From positions 60,460 to 124,459 of the forward strand of contig NZ_JAJBTT010000029.1 of assembly GCF_020860705.1 (NCBI RefSeq): a stretch of 64,000 bases of DNA, read 5' to 3'. This DNA comes from Akkermansia sp. Its GTDB lineage: Bacteria > Verrucomicrobiota > Verrucomicrobiia > Verrucomicrobiales > Akkermansiaceae. The first letter of the stretch is position 1; the number at the start of each line of letters is the position of its first letter. Below are positions 40,049 to 50,164 of the stretch, piece after piece. Below the pieces are notes generated by a model. It made no database searches, was not told the origin of the DNA, and saw only the letters and a list, made by a program, of their open reading frames with translations. The position numbers and the translations under genes were made by a program.

Positions 40049-43000
40049 TTAGAACGTATAGCTGATGGCGCCGTTAATGCCATGGGCGGTCAGCTTGTTG
40101 CGGGTCTCGAACTGATAGCAGATGCGGGCTCCCCAGTTGCTGGAGAAGAGCACGTCAATGCCGGCATTCAGGCGGAACGCGGTGCGGCCTACATTGACGC
40201 CGCGGGCGTTCCAGTCTCCCAGAGGCCCGGAAACATTGGATTTGGGATTCATGCGGCTCACATCCTGGGCCGCGGCTACCGTCAGCGCCGGGGTAATGGA
40301 GGTGCCGCCGTCCGTCTGATAGGTGCGGGCAATCGTGATGCCGACCGGGATGGTCCAGTTCTGGGCACGGGCGTGGCCAAAGGTACGTCCGTAGGGGCCG
40401 CTTTCAGAGAATCCCTTGAGTTCGGAAGTCATGAATTCGATACCGGTGTAGGGCGTCACGAAAGCTCTGCCCAGGGCGAAGCGTTCCGTCCAGGTGCCGT
40501 ACAGGCCGCCGCTGAAGGTATCCGTGTCTGCCCTGCCATTGGCGGCAGAACCCATCATGTAGGAATCACCTTTGAAACGGGAGCGTCCGTAGGCGCCGTA
40601 GCCGTCCAGGGTGAACTTGCTGTCCCGGAAGGGATGCATGCGTCCGTAGATCATGGCCAGGAAGGAATCGACGTCGTAATCGGCTCCGATGCCCGTCTTG
40701 TCCTTGAAGTCACCGAAGCTCTGGCCGGCGGCGATACCGATCAGGGAACCCTGCGCAGCCTTGTAGTCGATGCCCACGGCATAACCGCCGACATTGTACT
40801 TGTATCCGGAAACACCGTCACGGGCGTCCTGGTCATCCCAGATGCCCATGCCGCCTACCCAGATGTTGCCGTTGCCCTTGGCGATCGTCTTGCGGGCGAT
40901 CGGGGAGCCCTTGGCGTCCACCACTTCAATGGTGTCTTCCGTCTGGCGGGCCATGGATGCGGCGGACTGGATGCGGCCCAGGTCGGCAAAGTTCCGAACT
41001 GTGCGGCTGGCGGCCCAGGTGAAGTTCACCACATGTTCGCCGCTGACGGACTGGATGAGGCTGGCGGCTTCATCCGCGTTCGTGGAACGCAGCAGGGTTT
41101 CGTAGAACTGGGCGGCGGGAGTTCCGGCCGCTACATTCAGGCGGTTGTTTTCCAGAGCGGCTGCTACGGTGTAAACGTTGCCGTTGTAGCCGGACAGGGG
41201 ACCGTCAATGCCTTTCATGTTCTGGGTGATGGTGGTGGTTCCGTCAGCGGTACCGGGAGCCATCGTGGTGGACAGGAACAGGTTGTTCAGCAGACGGCCG
41301 GAAATGTCCGTTCCGTTCAGCGTGACTGTCACGCTTTCCGTGCCCTTCTTCAGCTGGGCGAGGGGAACGGGGCTGCCGGTGGCATCGGAAACCTGGATAC
41401 CCACGCGGGAATCGTCCTTGAACGTGGCCGGAGTGCCGAAGTCCAGCACGGAGCCATCGCTCAGCAGCAGGGTGGAATCACCGCCAAAGGTGGCGGAAGC
41501 GCCCTTCATGGTGGAACCCTGGGCCAGCGTCACGCTGCCGGTCTGGATATCGTAAACGGTGTCGTCCGTACCCATGGTGGCGGAGCCGATGGCCGGGGCA
41601 GTTGCAGCCCTTTCAGCGGCGGCGTTCGCCGTTCCGAAGGTGGCGCGGCCGATCACCAGGTTGCCTTCCAGCTGCTTGTAGGTGCCGCCGAAGGTGTCCG
41701 CACCGGTAGTGCCGCCGTACACGAGCGTGCCGGCACCGGTCTTCGTCATGACGGCTGCCTTGTCATTGACCGTGGCGGGAGCCGCGGTGGCGATGCCGTC
41801 ATTGATGTAGGTGTAGGCGGTGGCGTCCGTGTAGACGTTGATCTGGGAATTCTGGCCCGCATGCACGGAACCGGCTACGCCGTTGGCGGTATTGCCGGAA
41901 AGAACGGCCCCGGAACCAATGTACAGGGTCTGGCTTTCCGCCAGGTTGATGGCGGCCTTGTCGGCATTGGTGGCGGTATTGTCCACCACCTGCGTTCCGT
42001 CTCCGATGGAGATCTGGCCTCCGGCGGTCACGATGCCGTCAGCGGCGGTATTGCCGGTGATGACGCTGTTGTTGCCGATGGCGATATTGTCGTCCGCCGT
42101 CAGTGTGGCGTTCCCCTTTACGGTGGAATTGTTGCCAAGCGTGATGCTGCCTTCGATGGTGTCCAGCCTTTCCGTATTTGCTACGGTGTTCCAATTGCCG
42201 TCGTCGTTGCTGTAGACCGTCTTGTTCAAGTCAACGGATTCCGCGGAAACGGTGGTGCCGTTCAGGACAGTATTGTCTCCCAGGGAAACATTGCCACCCT
42301 GGGTCTTGATGTTGATGGCTCCGGCCGTGGTTTCGCCAAGGACGATGCCGCCTGAAACGCTGTCGTCCAGGGAGTCGATGACGGTTTTGCTGGTCTGGGT
42401 GTTGGACGCGTCAAATTCTTCCGTAGTAACGTTGCCGATGCCTGCTGTGGAGGTCACGTCTCCGTTCAGCGTGATTTTGGACGCCGGATCGCTTACGATC
42501 TGGCCGGTAGCCGTTACGGTACTCTGCATGGTGACGTTATTGCCCAGAACCACCGCCTGTTCGTTGGAATCATTGTAAGTGGAATAGGTGGTGCGGGTAT
42601 AGGCCTGGCCTGCCGGAGGTGTTTGGGGATCCACTGTTTTGGTTGCCTGATCATTCACCGTGATGGCTTTTTCCATGGAAACATTGTCCCCGATGCCTAC
42701 CTGTCCGTTCGTGGAGGTGATCAGAGCACCGATGGTCTTGGGATGAGCGGCGTCATCCGTACCCATGATGGCGACGTTTCTGCCGTCGATGGTGTCGGTG
42801 TTCGTCGCGTGCGTCACCACAATGTCGTTATCGCTCCCAAGAGGTTCGCTCAACGTGATGTCATTGAATGAAACCTGGTCGTTAACCAGGTCATAATTGA
42901 AATTGATCAGTTTTCCACTGGGATCCGCCATTTGGATGGTGATGTTTCCCGTTCCGGAGATGGCTTGCATCTGGACTCGTTGTTCCTGGGTCAGCGTGAG

Positions 43001-43186
43001 GCTATCCTCTCCCGGGGGAAGGGTAATCGTGATGGTGGAAGCCTCGTTGGAGGCGGCGGCCTGGTTCCAGGCTGTAACCAGTGAGTCGGCGCTGTCGACC
43101 GGGTAATCCGCTGCCGTGGCGACGGAGAAACTGCCGAGACAGGCAATAACTGCTGCGAGCAGCACTTGTGGGAGTCTTAATTTCAT
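40049..43186 (-). CDS. Autotransporter with beta-helix passenger
   Basis: This 1045-residue protein has a signal peptide (MKLRLPQVLLAAVIACLGSFSVATA), a passenger made of irregular repeats (GNNVTMQSTVTATG, IGNNSVITGNTAADG, LGNNSTVKGNATLTA) and a C-terminal barrel. The barrel (about 750-1045, from FADLGRIQSAASMARQ) ends ISYTF with terminal Phe. No catalytic motif is seen in the passenger, unlike the metzincin-like autotransporter at 4054-8016. It probably builds a surface adhesin or exported scaffold. It has its own promoter and terminator and is divergent from the helical-repeat gene at 44030. Confidence 0.9.
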   Translation of the reverse strand: MKLRLPQVLLAAVIACLGSFSVATAADYPVDSADSLVTAWNQAAASNEASTITITLPPGEDSLTLTQEQRVQMQAISGTGNITIQMADPSGKLINFNYDLVNDQVSFNDITLSEPLGSDNDIVVTHATNTDTIDGRNVAIMGTDDAAHPKTIGALITSTNGQVGIGDNVSMEKAITVNDQATKTVDPQTPPAGQAYTRTTYSTYNDSNEQAVVLGNNVTMQSTVTATGQIVSDPASKITLNGDVTSTAGIGNVTTEEFDASNTQTSKTVIDSLDDSVSGGIVLGETTAGAINIKTQGGNVSLGDNTVLNGTTVSAESVDLNKTVYSNDDGNWNTVANTERLDTIEGSITLGNNSTVKGNATLTADDNIAIGNNSVITGNTAADGIVTAGGQISIGDGTQVVDNTATNADKAAINLAESQTLYIGSGAVLSGNTANGVAGSVHAGQNSQINVYTDATAYTYINDGIATAAPATVNDKAAVMTKTGAGTLVYGGTTGADTFGGTYKQLEGNLVIGRATFGTANAAAERAATAPAIGSATMGTDDTVYDIQTGSVTLAQGSTMKGASATFGGDSTLLLSDGSVLDFGTPATFKDDSRVGIQVSDATGSPVPLAQLKKGTESVTVTLNGTDISGRLLNNLFLSTTMAPGTADGTTTITQNMKGIDGPLSGYNGNVYTVAAALENNRLNVAAGTPAAQFYETLLRSTNADEAASLIQSVSGEHVVNFTWAASRTVRNFADLGRIQSAASMARQTEDTIEVVDAKGSPIARKTIAKGNGNIWVGGMGIWDDQDARDGVSGYKYNVGGYAVGIDYKAAQGSLIGIAAGQSFGDFKDKTGIGADYDVDSFLAMIYGRMHPFRDSKFTLDGYGAYGRSRFKGDSYMMGSAANGRADTDTFSGGLYGTWTERFALGRAFVTPYTGIEFMTSELKGFSESGPYGRTFGHARAQNWTIPVGITIARTYQTDGGTSITPALTVAAAQDVSRMNPKSNVSGPLGDWNARGVNVGRTAFRLNAGIDVLFSSNWGARICYQFETRNKLTAHGINGAISYTF

Positions 43187-43204
43187 GCTTTTTTATTTGT
43201 TTAA

Positions 43205-43232
43205 TGATTAGGTGGTTACGCATTCGTGACAA
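43205..43232 (-). promoter_or_regulatory. Probable promoter of the second autotransporter
   Basis: TTGTCA (43227-43232), a 16-base spacer and TAATCA (43205-43210), predicting a leader of about 12 bases before the ATG at 43186. Confidence 0.45.
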
Positions 43233-44029
43233 TCACGGCGTCCAGCATTTTAGATGATTCCTATTCTAAAGCGTTCAGTGGGATGACATGCAGTAATTTG
43301 TTTGAAACGAAAATTAAAATGTAGGAATATCAATGCCTTATCTGAATATTTGAAGCCGTTCGATTATGACAGCGTTTCTAAACGGTACCTGTGCAGGTCA
43401 TCCGTTAAAGATTTTAACCCGAAGATGTCTTTTACGGATGAGAAAAGACGAAGAGAAACGGAAATAAAACATTGAAATTCACCCGGGGATCTCTGGGAAA
43501 TGCTGGGAAGTAACATGTCTATTTTAATTCGGTTGGTTGGATGATTTATTCCTGTGGAAATAACGGCCGGGTCGGTATTTCCCCCGTGCCGCCTGTCTGC
43601 GTACTTGCCTCTCTTGAACTTCATGGGGTGTATCAATCCCGGACCTGGATAAAAAGCCTCCGGCAAAACCCTTTCCGCAGGCTGCCATTCCGGCAAAAGA
43701 AAAGTTGTTCTGAACCCGGTACAGGGCCGGCCAATGGAAATTCCTGTTTTCAGCCTGCCAGGGGGACAGCCAGGTGAAAAAACTGTGGCATGCACTATCA
43801 GGGAGTTCGCTTTTCCGGGAGTGCATGAAATGCCGCCGGGCAAACATTTGATGGAAGCCCCCGTGACAACAGGGGAAACATTTCCCGCGGTCTTCCTATG
43901 CGGAAAATGTGGTGTCTAATGATTGAAATATTTGACAATAAAATGTTTACATCATTTTTGAAATATGGCATTCATTGATGATGCAACAGGAACTTGCTGC
44001 TTTTTCCCCTTGCATCCCTTCTTTCCGCC
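43233..44029. other. Divergent gap without a gene
   Basis: About 800 bases. The longest frames (43364-43843 minus, 43541-43777 plus) lack family features and overlap one another on both strands, so I treat them as chance. A TTGACA at 43931 lies about 100 bases upstream of the 890-residue gene, but no convincing -10 box follows it. Confidence 0.4.
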
Positions 44030-46702
44030 ATGAATAGAGCGCGTTTTTTTCTGGTACCTTTTTTACTTCTGCTGGGCTTTTGTTCCATGCACGGGCGTTG
44101 CGTGGGAGATGAGTGCCCTGTTGGCAGCCAGTGCAGGCAGTCCATCGGAAAAAATCTGGACCTGTTTGACCGGACCATGGAGCCGGGTTATCTGGACATG
44201 GTGGTGAAAGATCTTGAGAAAATGGCAGACTGCGATGAACAGGAACAGCCTGTCCCGGAAGTCCGGAGATACAAGCTGGATATTTATTTCCGGATGTTCC
44301 GCGCCGTGACGGAGGCCATTGATCCCGATTATCTCCCGGAGATGGCCCGGATGATGATGTCCCGCGGGGAAAAGAACATGCCGGAAAAGGAGCCGCGGCC
44401 GATTCCGGAAAAGGTTGCCAGTTCCTACCTTTACGACTACCTGCAATCCGGGTTGCGGGTGTTCCGTTTTCAGATCAGGCTGGCTATCCTGGATTATATC
44501 CGTTCCGCCTATCGGGGCGTACCGTCTCCGGAAGAGCGGCGGGAGGCTCTTGCCCTGGCGGAGGGGGTGGATGATGAATTCCTTGCTTTGTTACGAAAAT
44601 TCATTCAGACGGACGTATCCTGGCGGCCGTCCAGGAAAGGCAAATCCCCCGTTCCGGAGGATGGAAAGGCGGAAGAGGAGGAGATGACGGCGTTCCTGCG
44701 GCATATTTATTTTCTGAAACATTCCCGGGATCCTCTTTATCTGTCGGAAGACTATGGCTGCATGAACATTTCTCTGCCTCTGCTTCCCGGGCAGGATGGC
44801 TTCATTGTTTCCGGGCAATCCCCCGACAGCGTTAAAAATCCGGAGGCCCGCAGGCAGTATCTGATTGCCAGAAAGGAAAATGGAAGGAAAAGCCGGGGCG
44901 TGGATTTGAGCCGGAAAGCGGAGGAAGAAGTGAGGAATGCGCAGGAAATGTTTTTTGGGAAAATAAAGTCATCCAAATGGCTGGATACCCAGGGCGGCAG
45001 GAGTCTTTTGAAGAAGGCCGCGGAATTTGGAATGGATGCCGTGTTCCTGGACAACCTCCGGGAAGAATTGGAAATCAGGGAGATCAGGGGAGCCCTGGCC
45101 CGTTTCAGGAAGACGAAAACCAGGGCCGATCTTGATGCGGCCTGCTTGCTGGTGCACCAGTTCCGGCGCGCGCGGGAGGAAGCTAAAGGCCGGTGGAAGG
45201 CCGGGTCCACTTTTCAATTGGAGAAATGGCTGGAACTGTACCACGTCATTGCGCAGGAGCCTTCTTTTGAAGATGGCGAGCGCATCAGGGAGGATCTGGA
45301 AAAGAAGATGATGGAACATATCTGGCGGACATGTTCCAATTCCTGTAGTGCATTAAGAGAGGTCGGATGGTGGCTCCGGGCCTATGGCATGGACAAAAGG
45401 CTGGTCGGGCAGGTTAGCGCGGAATGCCAGCGCGTCCTGACGGCGCAGAAGCAGGAGATAGGGAATCTTCTGCTGTCCATGGAGCTGGCTTGTACCCCGG
45501 AAAAGGTGAAACAGGCGGCCAGAGCCATCGGCAGGCTGACGCACCGTAATAGTGGGGGCAACGGGGATATTCCCTCCATTCTTGATTTCAAACTGCATTC
45601 CTGGCTTCAGCTGATGAAGATGCTGGAGAAGAACCTGGACCCCCTTTATAAGGACTATCCGGAACGTTCCCTGCTGTTCAGGAGAAGCGGAGGGAATGAT
45701 GGGGACATTCAGCCCGGTTTCCAGAAGGATCTCTGCCGCCATCATCAGGATATCCGCTACAGTGTGGAGAGCCTGGTAAATGGTGATTATGACGGGACGC
45801 CGGAGATTCAGCAGCGAGCCTTGCGGATGTTGGAAGGCATGAATGTAAGACCGGAATTTCTGAACTCCTGCCGGCATTATTTCGATACCGGGAACCTGAG
45901 GAAAAGCATCCAGCAGCTGAAGGAAGAAGGAAAGGGAAATCCGGAACAGATATGGAAAGACATTCAGGCATGGGCGGAGGATGAAGAGGCTCCTCCCGAC
46001 TGGCCTTATAAATGTTTTCTCGAAAAGATGTCCAGGCAGTTTAGTTTGTTTGAGGCCATGCAGAAAAGCGGGAACCTGGGGCCGGCTGGTTTTTCCACGT
46101 CCTTTCAGGAGCAGATCATGGCGGAAATTCAGGAAACCCTGCCGGATGACAAGGCCGGACGTTCCGCACTGGAGGAAATTTTCCGCAGGGCCGGAGAGGG
46201 TCCTTTGAAAGATTCCGTGAGGGAATTACTGGAAAACAGAATGACTGCCAAAACGGCTCTTTTCTTTGAACATGTGGCCCGGTTTGAGGAAACAGGATCC
46301 CTGGAATCGTTGGATAAAGCGTTCTCCGTCCTGGATTATATCATTTATGGGGAAAACAACGGCAGGGACGAGCGTGCCGTCCGGAGGGAAAAGACGGATA
46401 TTTATTTAAGATTGATCAGGGCGCTGGACCATTTCCAGCCTGTGGATTTGGTGGCCAGGCAGAAGCTTCCTCCCGACCAATGGGGAAAGGGCTGGAATGA
46501 CAAGCTTCCTCCCCTGGAGCGCATGAAACTGCTTCTGGAGAACAGGAAGGATTGGGTACGTTCCTATTTTTTCTCCCATATCCGCTATCGGTATGGGGCA
46601 ACCCGGGAGGAACTGGAGGAAGTACGGCAGCTGGTCCGGAACCATGGAATGGATGAAGCATTCCGCAAGGAAGTGGAAGAACGGCTTACGTTAAAGGAAT
46701 AA
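44030..46702 (+). CDS. Exported helical-repeat protein, function unknown
   Basis: I recognise no family. The 890-residue protein starts with a signal peptide or anchor (MNRARFFLVPFLLLLGFCSM) at the ATG 44030; the frame is open 12 codons upstream. The mature part is almost all helical, charged and without membrane segments. A short block recurs at least five times: ALAEGVDDEFLALL, KKAAEFGMDAVFLDNL, LRAYGMDKRLVGQV, RMLEGMNVRPEFLNSC and LVRNHGMDEAFRKEV. The helices before it (YKLDIYFRMFRAV and EKTDIYLRLIRAL) also match, so it seems built of diverged repeats of roughly 150-200 residues. It is convergent with the helicase gene, 14 bases away. Confidence 0.75.
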   Translation: MNRARFFLVPFLLLLGFCSMHGRCVGDECPVGSQCRQSIGKNLDLFDRTMEPGYLDMVVKDLEKMADCDEQEQPVPEVRRYKLDIYFRMFRAVTEAIDPDYLPEMARMMMSRGEKNMPEKEPRPIPEKVASSYLYDYLQSGLRVFRFQIRLAILDYIRSAYRGVPSPEERREALALAEGVDDEFLALLRKFIQTDVSWRPSRKGKSPVPEDGKAEEEEMTAFLRHIYFLKHSRDPLYLSEDYGCMNISLPLLPGQDGFIVSGQSPDSVKNPEARRQYLIARKENGRKSRGVDLSRKAEEEVRNAQEMFFGKIKSSKWLDTQGGRSLLKKAAEFGMDAVFLDNLREELEIREIRGALARFRKTKTRADLDAACLLVHQFRRAREEAKGRWKAGSTFQLEKWLELYHVIAQEPSFEDGERIREDLEKKMMEHIWRTCSNSCSALREVGWWLRAYGMDKRLVGQVSAECQRVLTAQKQEIGNLLLSMELACTPEKVKQAARAIGRLTHRNSGGNGDIPSILDFKLHSWLQLMKMLEKNLDPLYKDYPERSLLFRRSGGNDGDIQPGFQKDLCRHHQDIRYSVESLVNGDYDGTPEIQQRALRMLEGMNVRPEFLNSCRHYFDTGNLRKSIQQLKEEGKGNPEQIWKDIQAWAEDEEAPPDWPYKCFLEKMSRQFSLFEAMQKSGNLGPAGFSTSFQEQIMAEIQETLPDDKAGRSALEEIFRRAGEGPLKDSVRELLENRMTAKTALFFEHVARFEETGSLESLDKAFSVLDYIIYGENNGRDERAVRREKTDIYLRLIRALDHFQPVDLVARQKLPPDQWGKGWNDKLPPLERMKLLLENRKDWVRSYFFSHIRYRYGATREELEEVRQLVRNHGMDEAFRKEVEERLTLKE

Positions 46703-46716
46703 GGGAGGGAAAGCCG

Positions 46717-48726
46717 TTATTCCACTTGCCATTCCTCCACCAGGCTGGCCGGGAATTCATCCAGAAAACGGGAGGGCATCTGCATGAAGGTTCCTCCCTG
46801 GGCGCGGCAGTTCCAGCGGGGATAGGTCAGGTAAAGCTGGTCCTTGGCGCGGGTGATGCCTACGTAAAAGAGGCGGCGTTCCTCTTCCAGCCCCGCCAGA
46901 TCGCCGTCGTCAATCACGCGCTGGTGCGGGAACATGCCGTCGCACAGGCCGATCAGGAAGACGACGGACCATTCCAGCCCCTTGGCCTGGTGGATGGTGG
47001 ACAGCGTAACGGCGCCCCCGGACAAGTCCGCCGCGGCGCTTTCGTCATCCGTATTGCCCAGCAGGGAAAGCTGGGAAAGGAAATCCTCCGTGGAGTCAAA
47101 CCGTTCAGAGAATCCGGCCAGGTGCAGGAGATCCTGCCTGCGCTGGTCGTAGTTCTCAAAAGCGGACTGCATGTACTCGTCATAAACGGCTTCATGGATG
47201 GAGACGAGCATGGAGGCCGGCCCGGCGATTTTCCCGGCAGGGGCCAGTTCATCCAGCGTGTAGCAGAGCTGCATCCAACCCGTTTTGGATTTGGCCGGGA
47301 CCGGGAAGTCCAGCATCAGGGCGGAGAAGGATTCCGGAGGCGTTTCCAGCCGGCTTTCCGGACAGGCCGCCCAGCGTGTCCAGAGCTTCTGCGCCATGCC
47401 TGGACCGATGCCGGGCAGGAGCATGACCATGCGGCGGAAGGAAAGCTCGTCCCTGGGATTGACCACAAAGCGCATGAAGGCCACGACGTCCTTGATGTGG
47501 GCCTGTTCAAAAAACCTGATGCCGCTGGTGATGCGGAAGGGAATTTCTCCGCGGGTCAGTTCCATTTGCAGTTCCATGCTGTGGAAGTGGGCGCGGTAGA
47601 GCACGGCTATTTCATTGGGGTCCGTGCCTTCTTCAATGAGGTCCCTGATGCGCTGGGCAACGAATTTGGCCTGCATCCGGTCGTCGTTGAGCGGGACGAG
47701 GGCGGGTGGCATTTCCCCGGTGGGGCGCACGGAGCGGAGCTGTTTTTCAATCTGCACCTCGTTGGCGGCAATAGCTGCATTGGACAGTTCCAGAATCTCC
47801 GGCACGCTGCGGTAATTGGTTTCTATCTTGAAGGTTTTTGCGGCCGGGTAGCGGGTGGTGAAGCTGAGGATGTTCTCCATGTCCGCGCCGCGCCAGGAGT
47901 AGATGCTCTGGGCGTCGTCCCCCACCACCATGAGCTGGCCATGTTCCCGGGCCAGCATGTCGATGAAACGGCTCTGGAGGTAGTTGGTGTCCTGGTATTC
48001 GTCCACCAGGATGTGCTGGAAGCGGGAGCCGTACAGGGCGCGCAGGTGCTCCTGTTCCTGAAAGAGCCTTACGACGTTGAGCAGCAGGTCGTCAAAGTCC
48101 ATGCTGTTGGTTTCCTGCTTGCGGGCCACATATTGTTCATGCACGTCCAGGATGGCGTCCAGATGGTTGGAGAGGTACGGATAGGCGTTTTCCAACGTTT
48201 CCTGGATGTTGGCGCCTTCGTTGTCCGCCAGGCTGAACAGGGAGGAAAGGACTTCCGGCTTGGGAAAACGGGTGGATTTTTCATCCAGCTTGAGGGATTT
48301 GACCACGCTCTTGATCATGGATTTGCGGTCGTCTGAATCCATGATCGTAAAGGCCGGGGTATAGCCCAGGTATTCGGCGTGCTGGCGCAGGATGCGGTTG
48401 GCAATGGAGTGGAACGTGCCGCTCCACAGGCGGGACAGGTCAAGGGGGATCAGGGAACGCACCCGTTCCGTCATTTCCCGCGCCGCCTTGTTGGTAAAGG
48501 TAAGCAGCAGGATATTCCACGGGTCCGTGCCGTGGTCCAGCAGCCACGCCACGCGGTAGGTCAGTGTACGCGTTTTTCCCGAACCGGCTCCCGCAATGAC
48601 GAGCGCCGGCCCCGGTTCCGAAGAGACGGCGGCATACTGTTCTTCATTGAGAGCCGTGCGGTAGTCGATCCCGGAGACAGGCGCGGCCGGAGCGGCGTCC
48701 TGCTTGATGACGTAACGGCGGGCCAT
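46717..48726 (-). CDS. UvrD/PcrA/Rep-type DNA helicase
   Basis: This 669-residue superfamily 1A 3'-5' DNA helicase acts in repair and replication restart. Motifs in order: the Q-motif-like YRTALNEEQYAAV; Walker A AGAGSGKTRTL; Ia LTFTNKAAREM; II LVDEYQDTN; III VVGDDAQSIYSWRGA; IV KTFKIETNYRS; V TIHQAKGLEWSVVFL; VI RRLFYVGITRAK. The length is close to Rep and a bit shorter than PcrA/UvrD, so the exact paralogue is left open. The start codon follows from the aligned N-terminus. It is the last gene of the minus-strand envelope run; promoter not seen. Confidence 0.93.
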   Translation of the reverse strand: MARRYVIKQDAAPAAPVSGIDYRTALNEEQYAAVSSEPGPALVIAGAGSGKTRTLTYRVAWLLDHGTDPWNILLLTFTNKAAREMTERVRSLIPLDLSRLWSGTFHSIANRILRQHAEYLGYTPAFTIMDSDDRKSMIKSVVKSLKLDEKSTRFPKPEVLSSLFSLADNEGANIQETLENAYPYLSNHLDAILDVHEQYVARKQETNSMDFDDLLLNVVRLFQEQEHLRALYGSRFQHILVDEYQDTNYLQSRFIDMLAREHGQLMVVGDDAQSIYSWRGADMENILSFTTRYPAAKTFKIETNYRSVPEILELSNAAIAANEVQIEKQLRSVRPTGEMPPALVPLNDDRMQAKFVAQRIRDLIEEGTDPNEIAVLYRAHFHSMELQMELTRGEIPFRITSGIRFFEQAHIKDVVAFMRFVVNPRDELSFRRMVMLLPGIGPGMAQKLWTRWAACPESRLETPPESFSALMLDFPVPAKSKTGWMQLCYTLDELAPAGKIAGPASMLVSIHEAVYDEYMQSAFENYDQRRQDLLHLAGFSERFDSTEDFLSQLSLLGNTDDESAAADLSGGAVTLSTIHQAKGLEWSVVFLIGLCDGMFPHQRVIDDGDLAGLEEERRLFYVGITRAKDQLYLTYPRWNCRAQGGTFMQMPSRFLDEFPASLVEEWQVE

Positions 48727-48820
48727 GGGTGGTCAGTTAATGGTTAATAGAGAAGAGTTAACAGAGTTGGCGGGAATAATTTTCCCTCTCCGCTCTCCAC
48801 TCTGCTTCCTGATTACTCTT

Positions 48821-50140
48821 TTAAAAGTCCAGGTACATTTCCGCCCGGCGGTTTTCCTTGCGGGCTTCATCGCGTGTTCCTTCATCCGCCGTGGGAGCGT
48901 AAGTGCGGCGCGGCTGTGATTTGCCGAATCCCTTGGTGACGATTCTTTCCGCGGGGACGCCGAACTGGACCAGCTGGGCTTTGACAGCCGCCGCCCGGCG
49001 TTCGGAAAGGCCCTGGTTGTAGCGTTCGCTGCCTACGTCGTCCGTGTGGCCGCTGATTTCCAGCTTTTTGCCGCCGTCCGTCTTGATGGCTTCCGCCACG
49101 ATCTGGAGCTGGCGTTCGGAGCGCTTGGAGAGCGAGTCTTCATTGAAGCCGAAGAACAGGGCCAGGGAATCGCCTCCCTGCGGATTTTTCACGATGGGGA
49201 TGAAAATGTCGTCTCCAGCTCCCTGCCGTTTTGTGTAGGCTTCCAGCATGCTGTCCAGGGAAGCCTCCGCAATCAGCCATTTTTCGTCCGTTTTAGCTAC
49301 CGTCAGGCCCACGTTCCCCGCCTTTCTTCCCTGATCGTCCTGAAGGTGCACGAAGAATCCCGCATTGGTGGGCGCTTCATAGGCGGTTTTGATGGGGGCG
49401 TCTTCCCGGAGGCGGAAGGCTCCTTCCTCAAACAGGATGCACAGGCCGGCGATGGTGGCGTCCTGCACCTTGGAGCTGTCCACGAATTTCCGCGCCGTGC
49501 GGAAGTCCGCCTTGGCGACGGCGTCCATGAAGGAGCTGACGATGCCCATGGGGTCGTTCATGGCCATGGGGGCGACCTTGTCCTTGGCCAGGTCCTGCTT
49601 GCTGGGCAGGGTAAGGGAGTCCAGCATCCATTGCTGCTTGTCATTGCGCTTCATGTCCAGGTAGCCGCGCGCGCCGCTGCTGAAGTTGAGCGTGTATCTG
49701 GCCGTGGGATTGGTCCCCTGGTTGTTGGCGCCGATGCTCGTGATGCCGGGGGAGGAAAGGCGCACGTGGCGCGCTTCCATGAGTTCCCTGATGGTGCGGC
49801 TCTGCACCTCCGTGACCGCCTGCTGAATTTCCAGGGATTTCAGAGTATTCAGGTCCCTGTCCTGAATGACCTTGGCAATGGCCTGCGCCAGCGTCTGGGG
49901 GGAGTCGAGATTGACCAGGGAAGACGGAGTGGCCGTCTGCCGGCTGATGTCTTCCTTCGTGAGCGGGTCCACGGTAGGCTGGGGCGTCACCGTCTGGCGC
50001 GCCGGAACTTCCGTTTGCGCCGCCGGTTCAGCGGCGGCAGGCTCCTCCTCCTGGTTGCCCAGGAACAGGAAGACCAGGGCCAGGCTGCCCACGACCAGGA
50101 AACTGATGATGAAGGCGGTGATGGTGGATGCGTTTTTCAT
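48821..50140 (-). CDS. OmpA-family protein with N-terminal membrane anchor
   Basis: This 439-residue protein is anchored by an N-terminal helix (ITAFIISFLVVGSLALVFLFLG), followed by a Pro/Ala/Glu linker and a central domain (about 85-300) of unknown type. It ends in an OmpA C-terminal domain (about 310-439) with ISGHTDDVGSERYNQGLSERRA and GKSQPRRTYAPTADEGTRDEARKENRRAEMYL, the peptidoglycan-binding motif with conserved Asp and Arg. It should tie the inner membrane to the cell wall. It follows mpl after 24 bases on the same strand. Confidence 0.85.
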   Translation of the reverse strand: MKNASTITAFIISFLVVGSLALVFLFLGNQEEEPAAAEPAAQTEVPARQTVTPQPTVDPLTKEDISRQTATPSSLVNLDSPQTLAQAIAKVIQDRDLNTLKSLEIQQAVTEVQSRTIRELMEARHVRLSSPGITSIGANNQGTNPTARYTLNFSSGARGYLDMKRNDKQQWMLDSLTLPSKQDLAKDKVAPMAMNDPMGIVSSFMDAVAKADFRTARKFVDSSKVQDATIAGLCILFEEGAFRLREDAPIKTAYEAPTNAGFFVHLQDDQGRKAGNVGLTVAKTDEKWLIAEASLDSMLEAYTKRQGAGDDIFIPIVKNPQGGDSLALFFGFNEDSLSKRSERQLQIVAEAIKTDGGKKLEISGHTDDVGSERYNQGLSERRAAAVKAQLVQFGVPAERIVTKGFGKSQPRRTYAPTADEGTRDEARKENRRAEMYLDF

Positions 50141-50164
50141 GGGAGGTGAATGTGGAAAGAGGGA

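Noticed and set aside
43364-43843. 159-codon minus-strand and 78-codon plus-strand frames upstream of the 890-residue gene
   Set aside because: Composition is not protein-like, with no hydrophobic or motif pattern, and the frames overlap on opposite strands.
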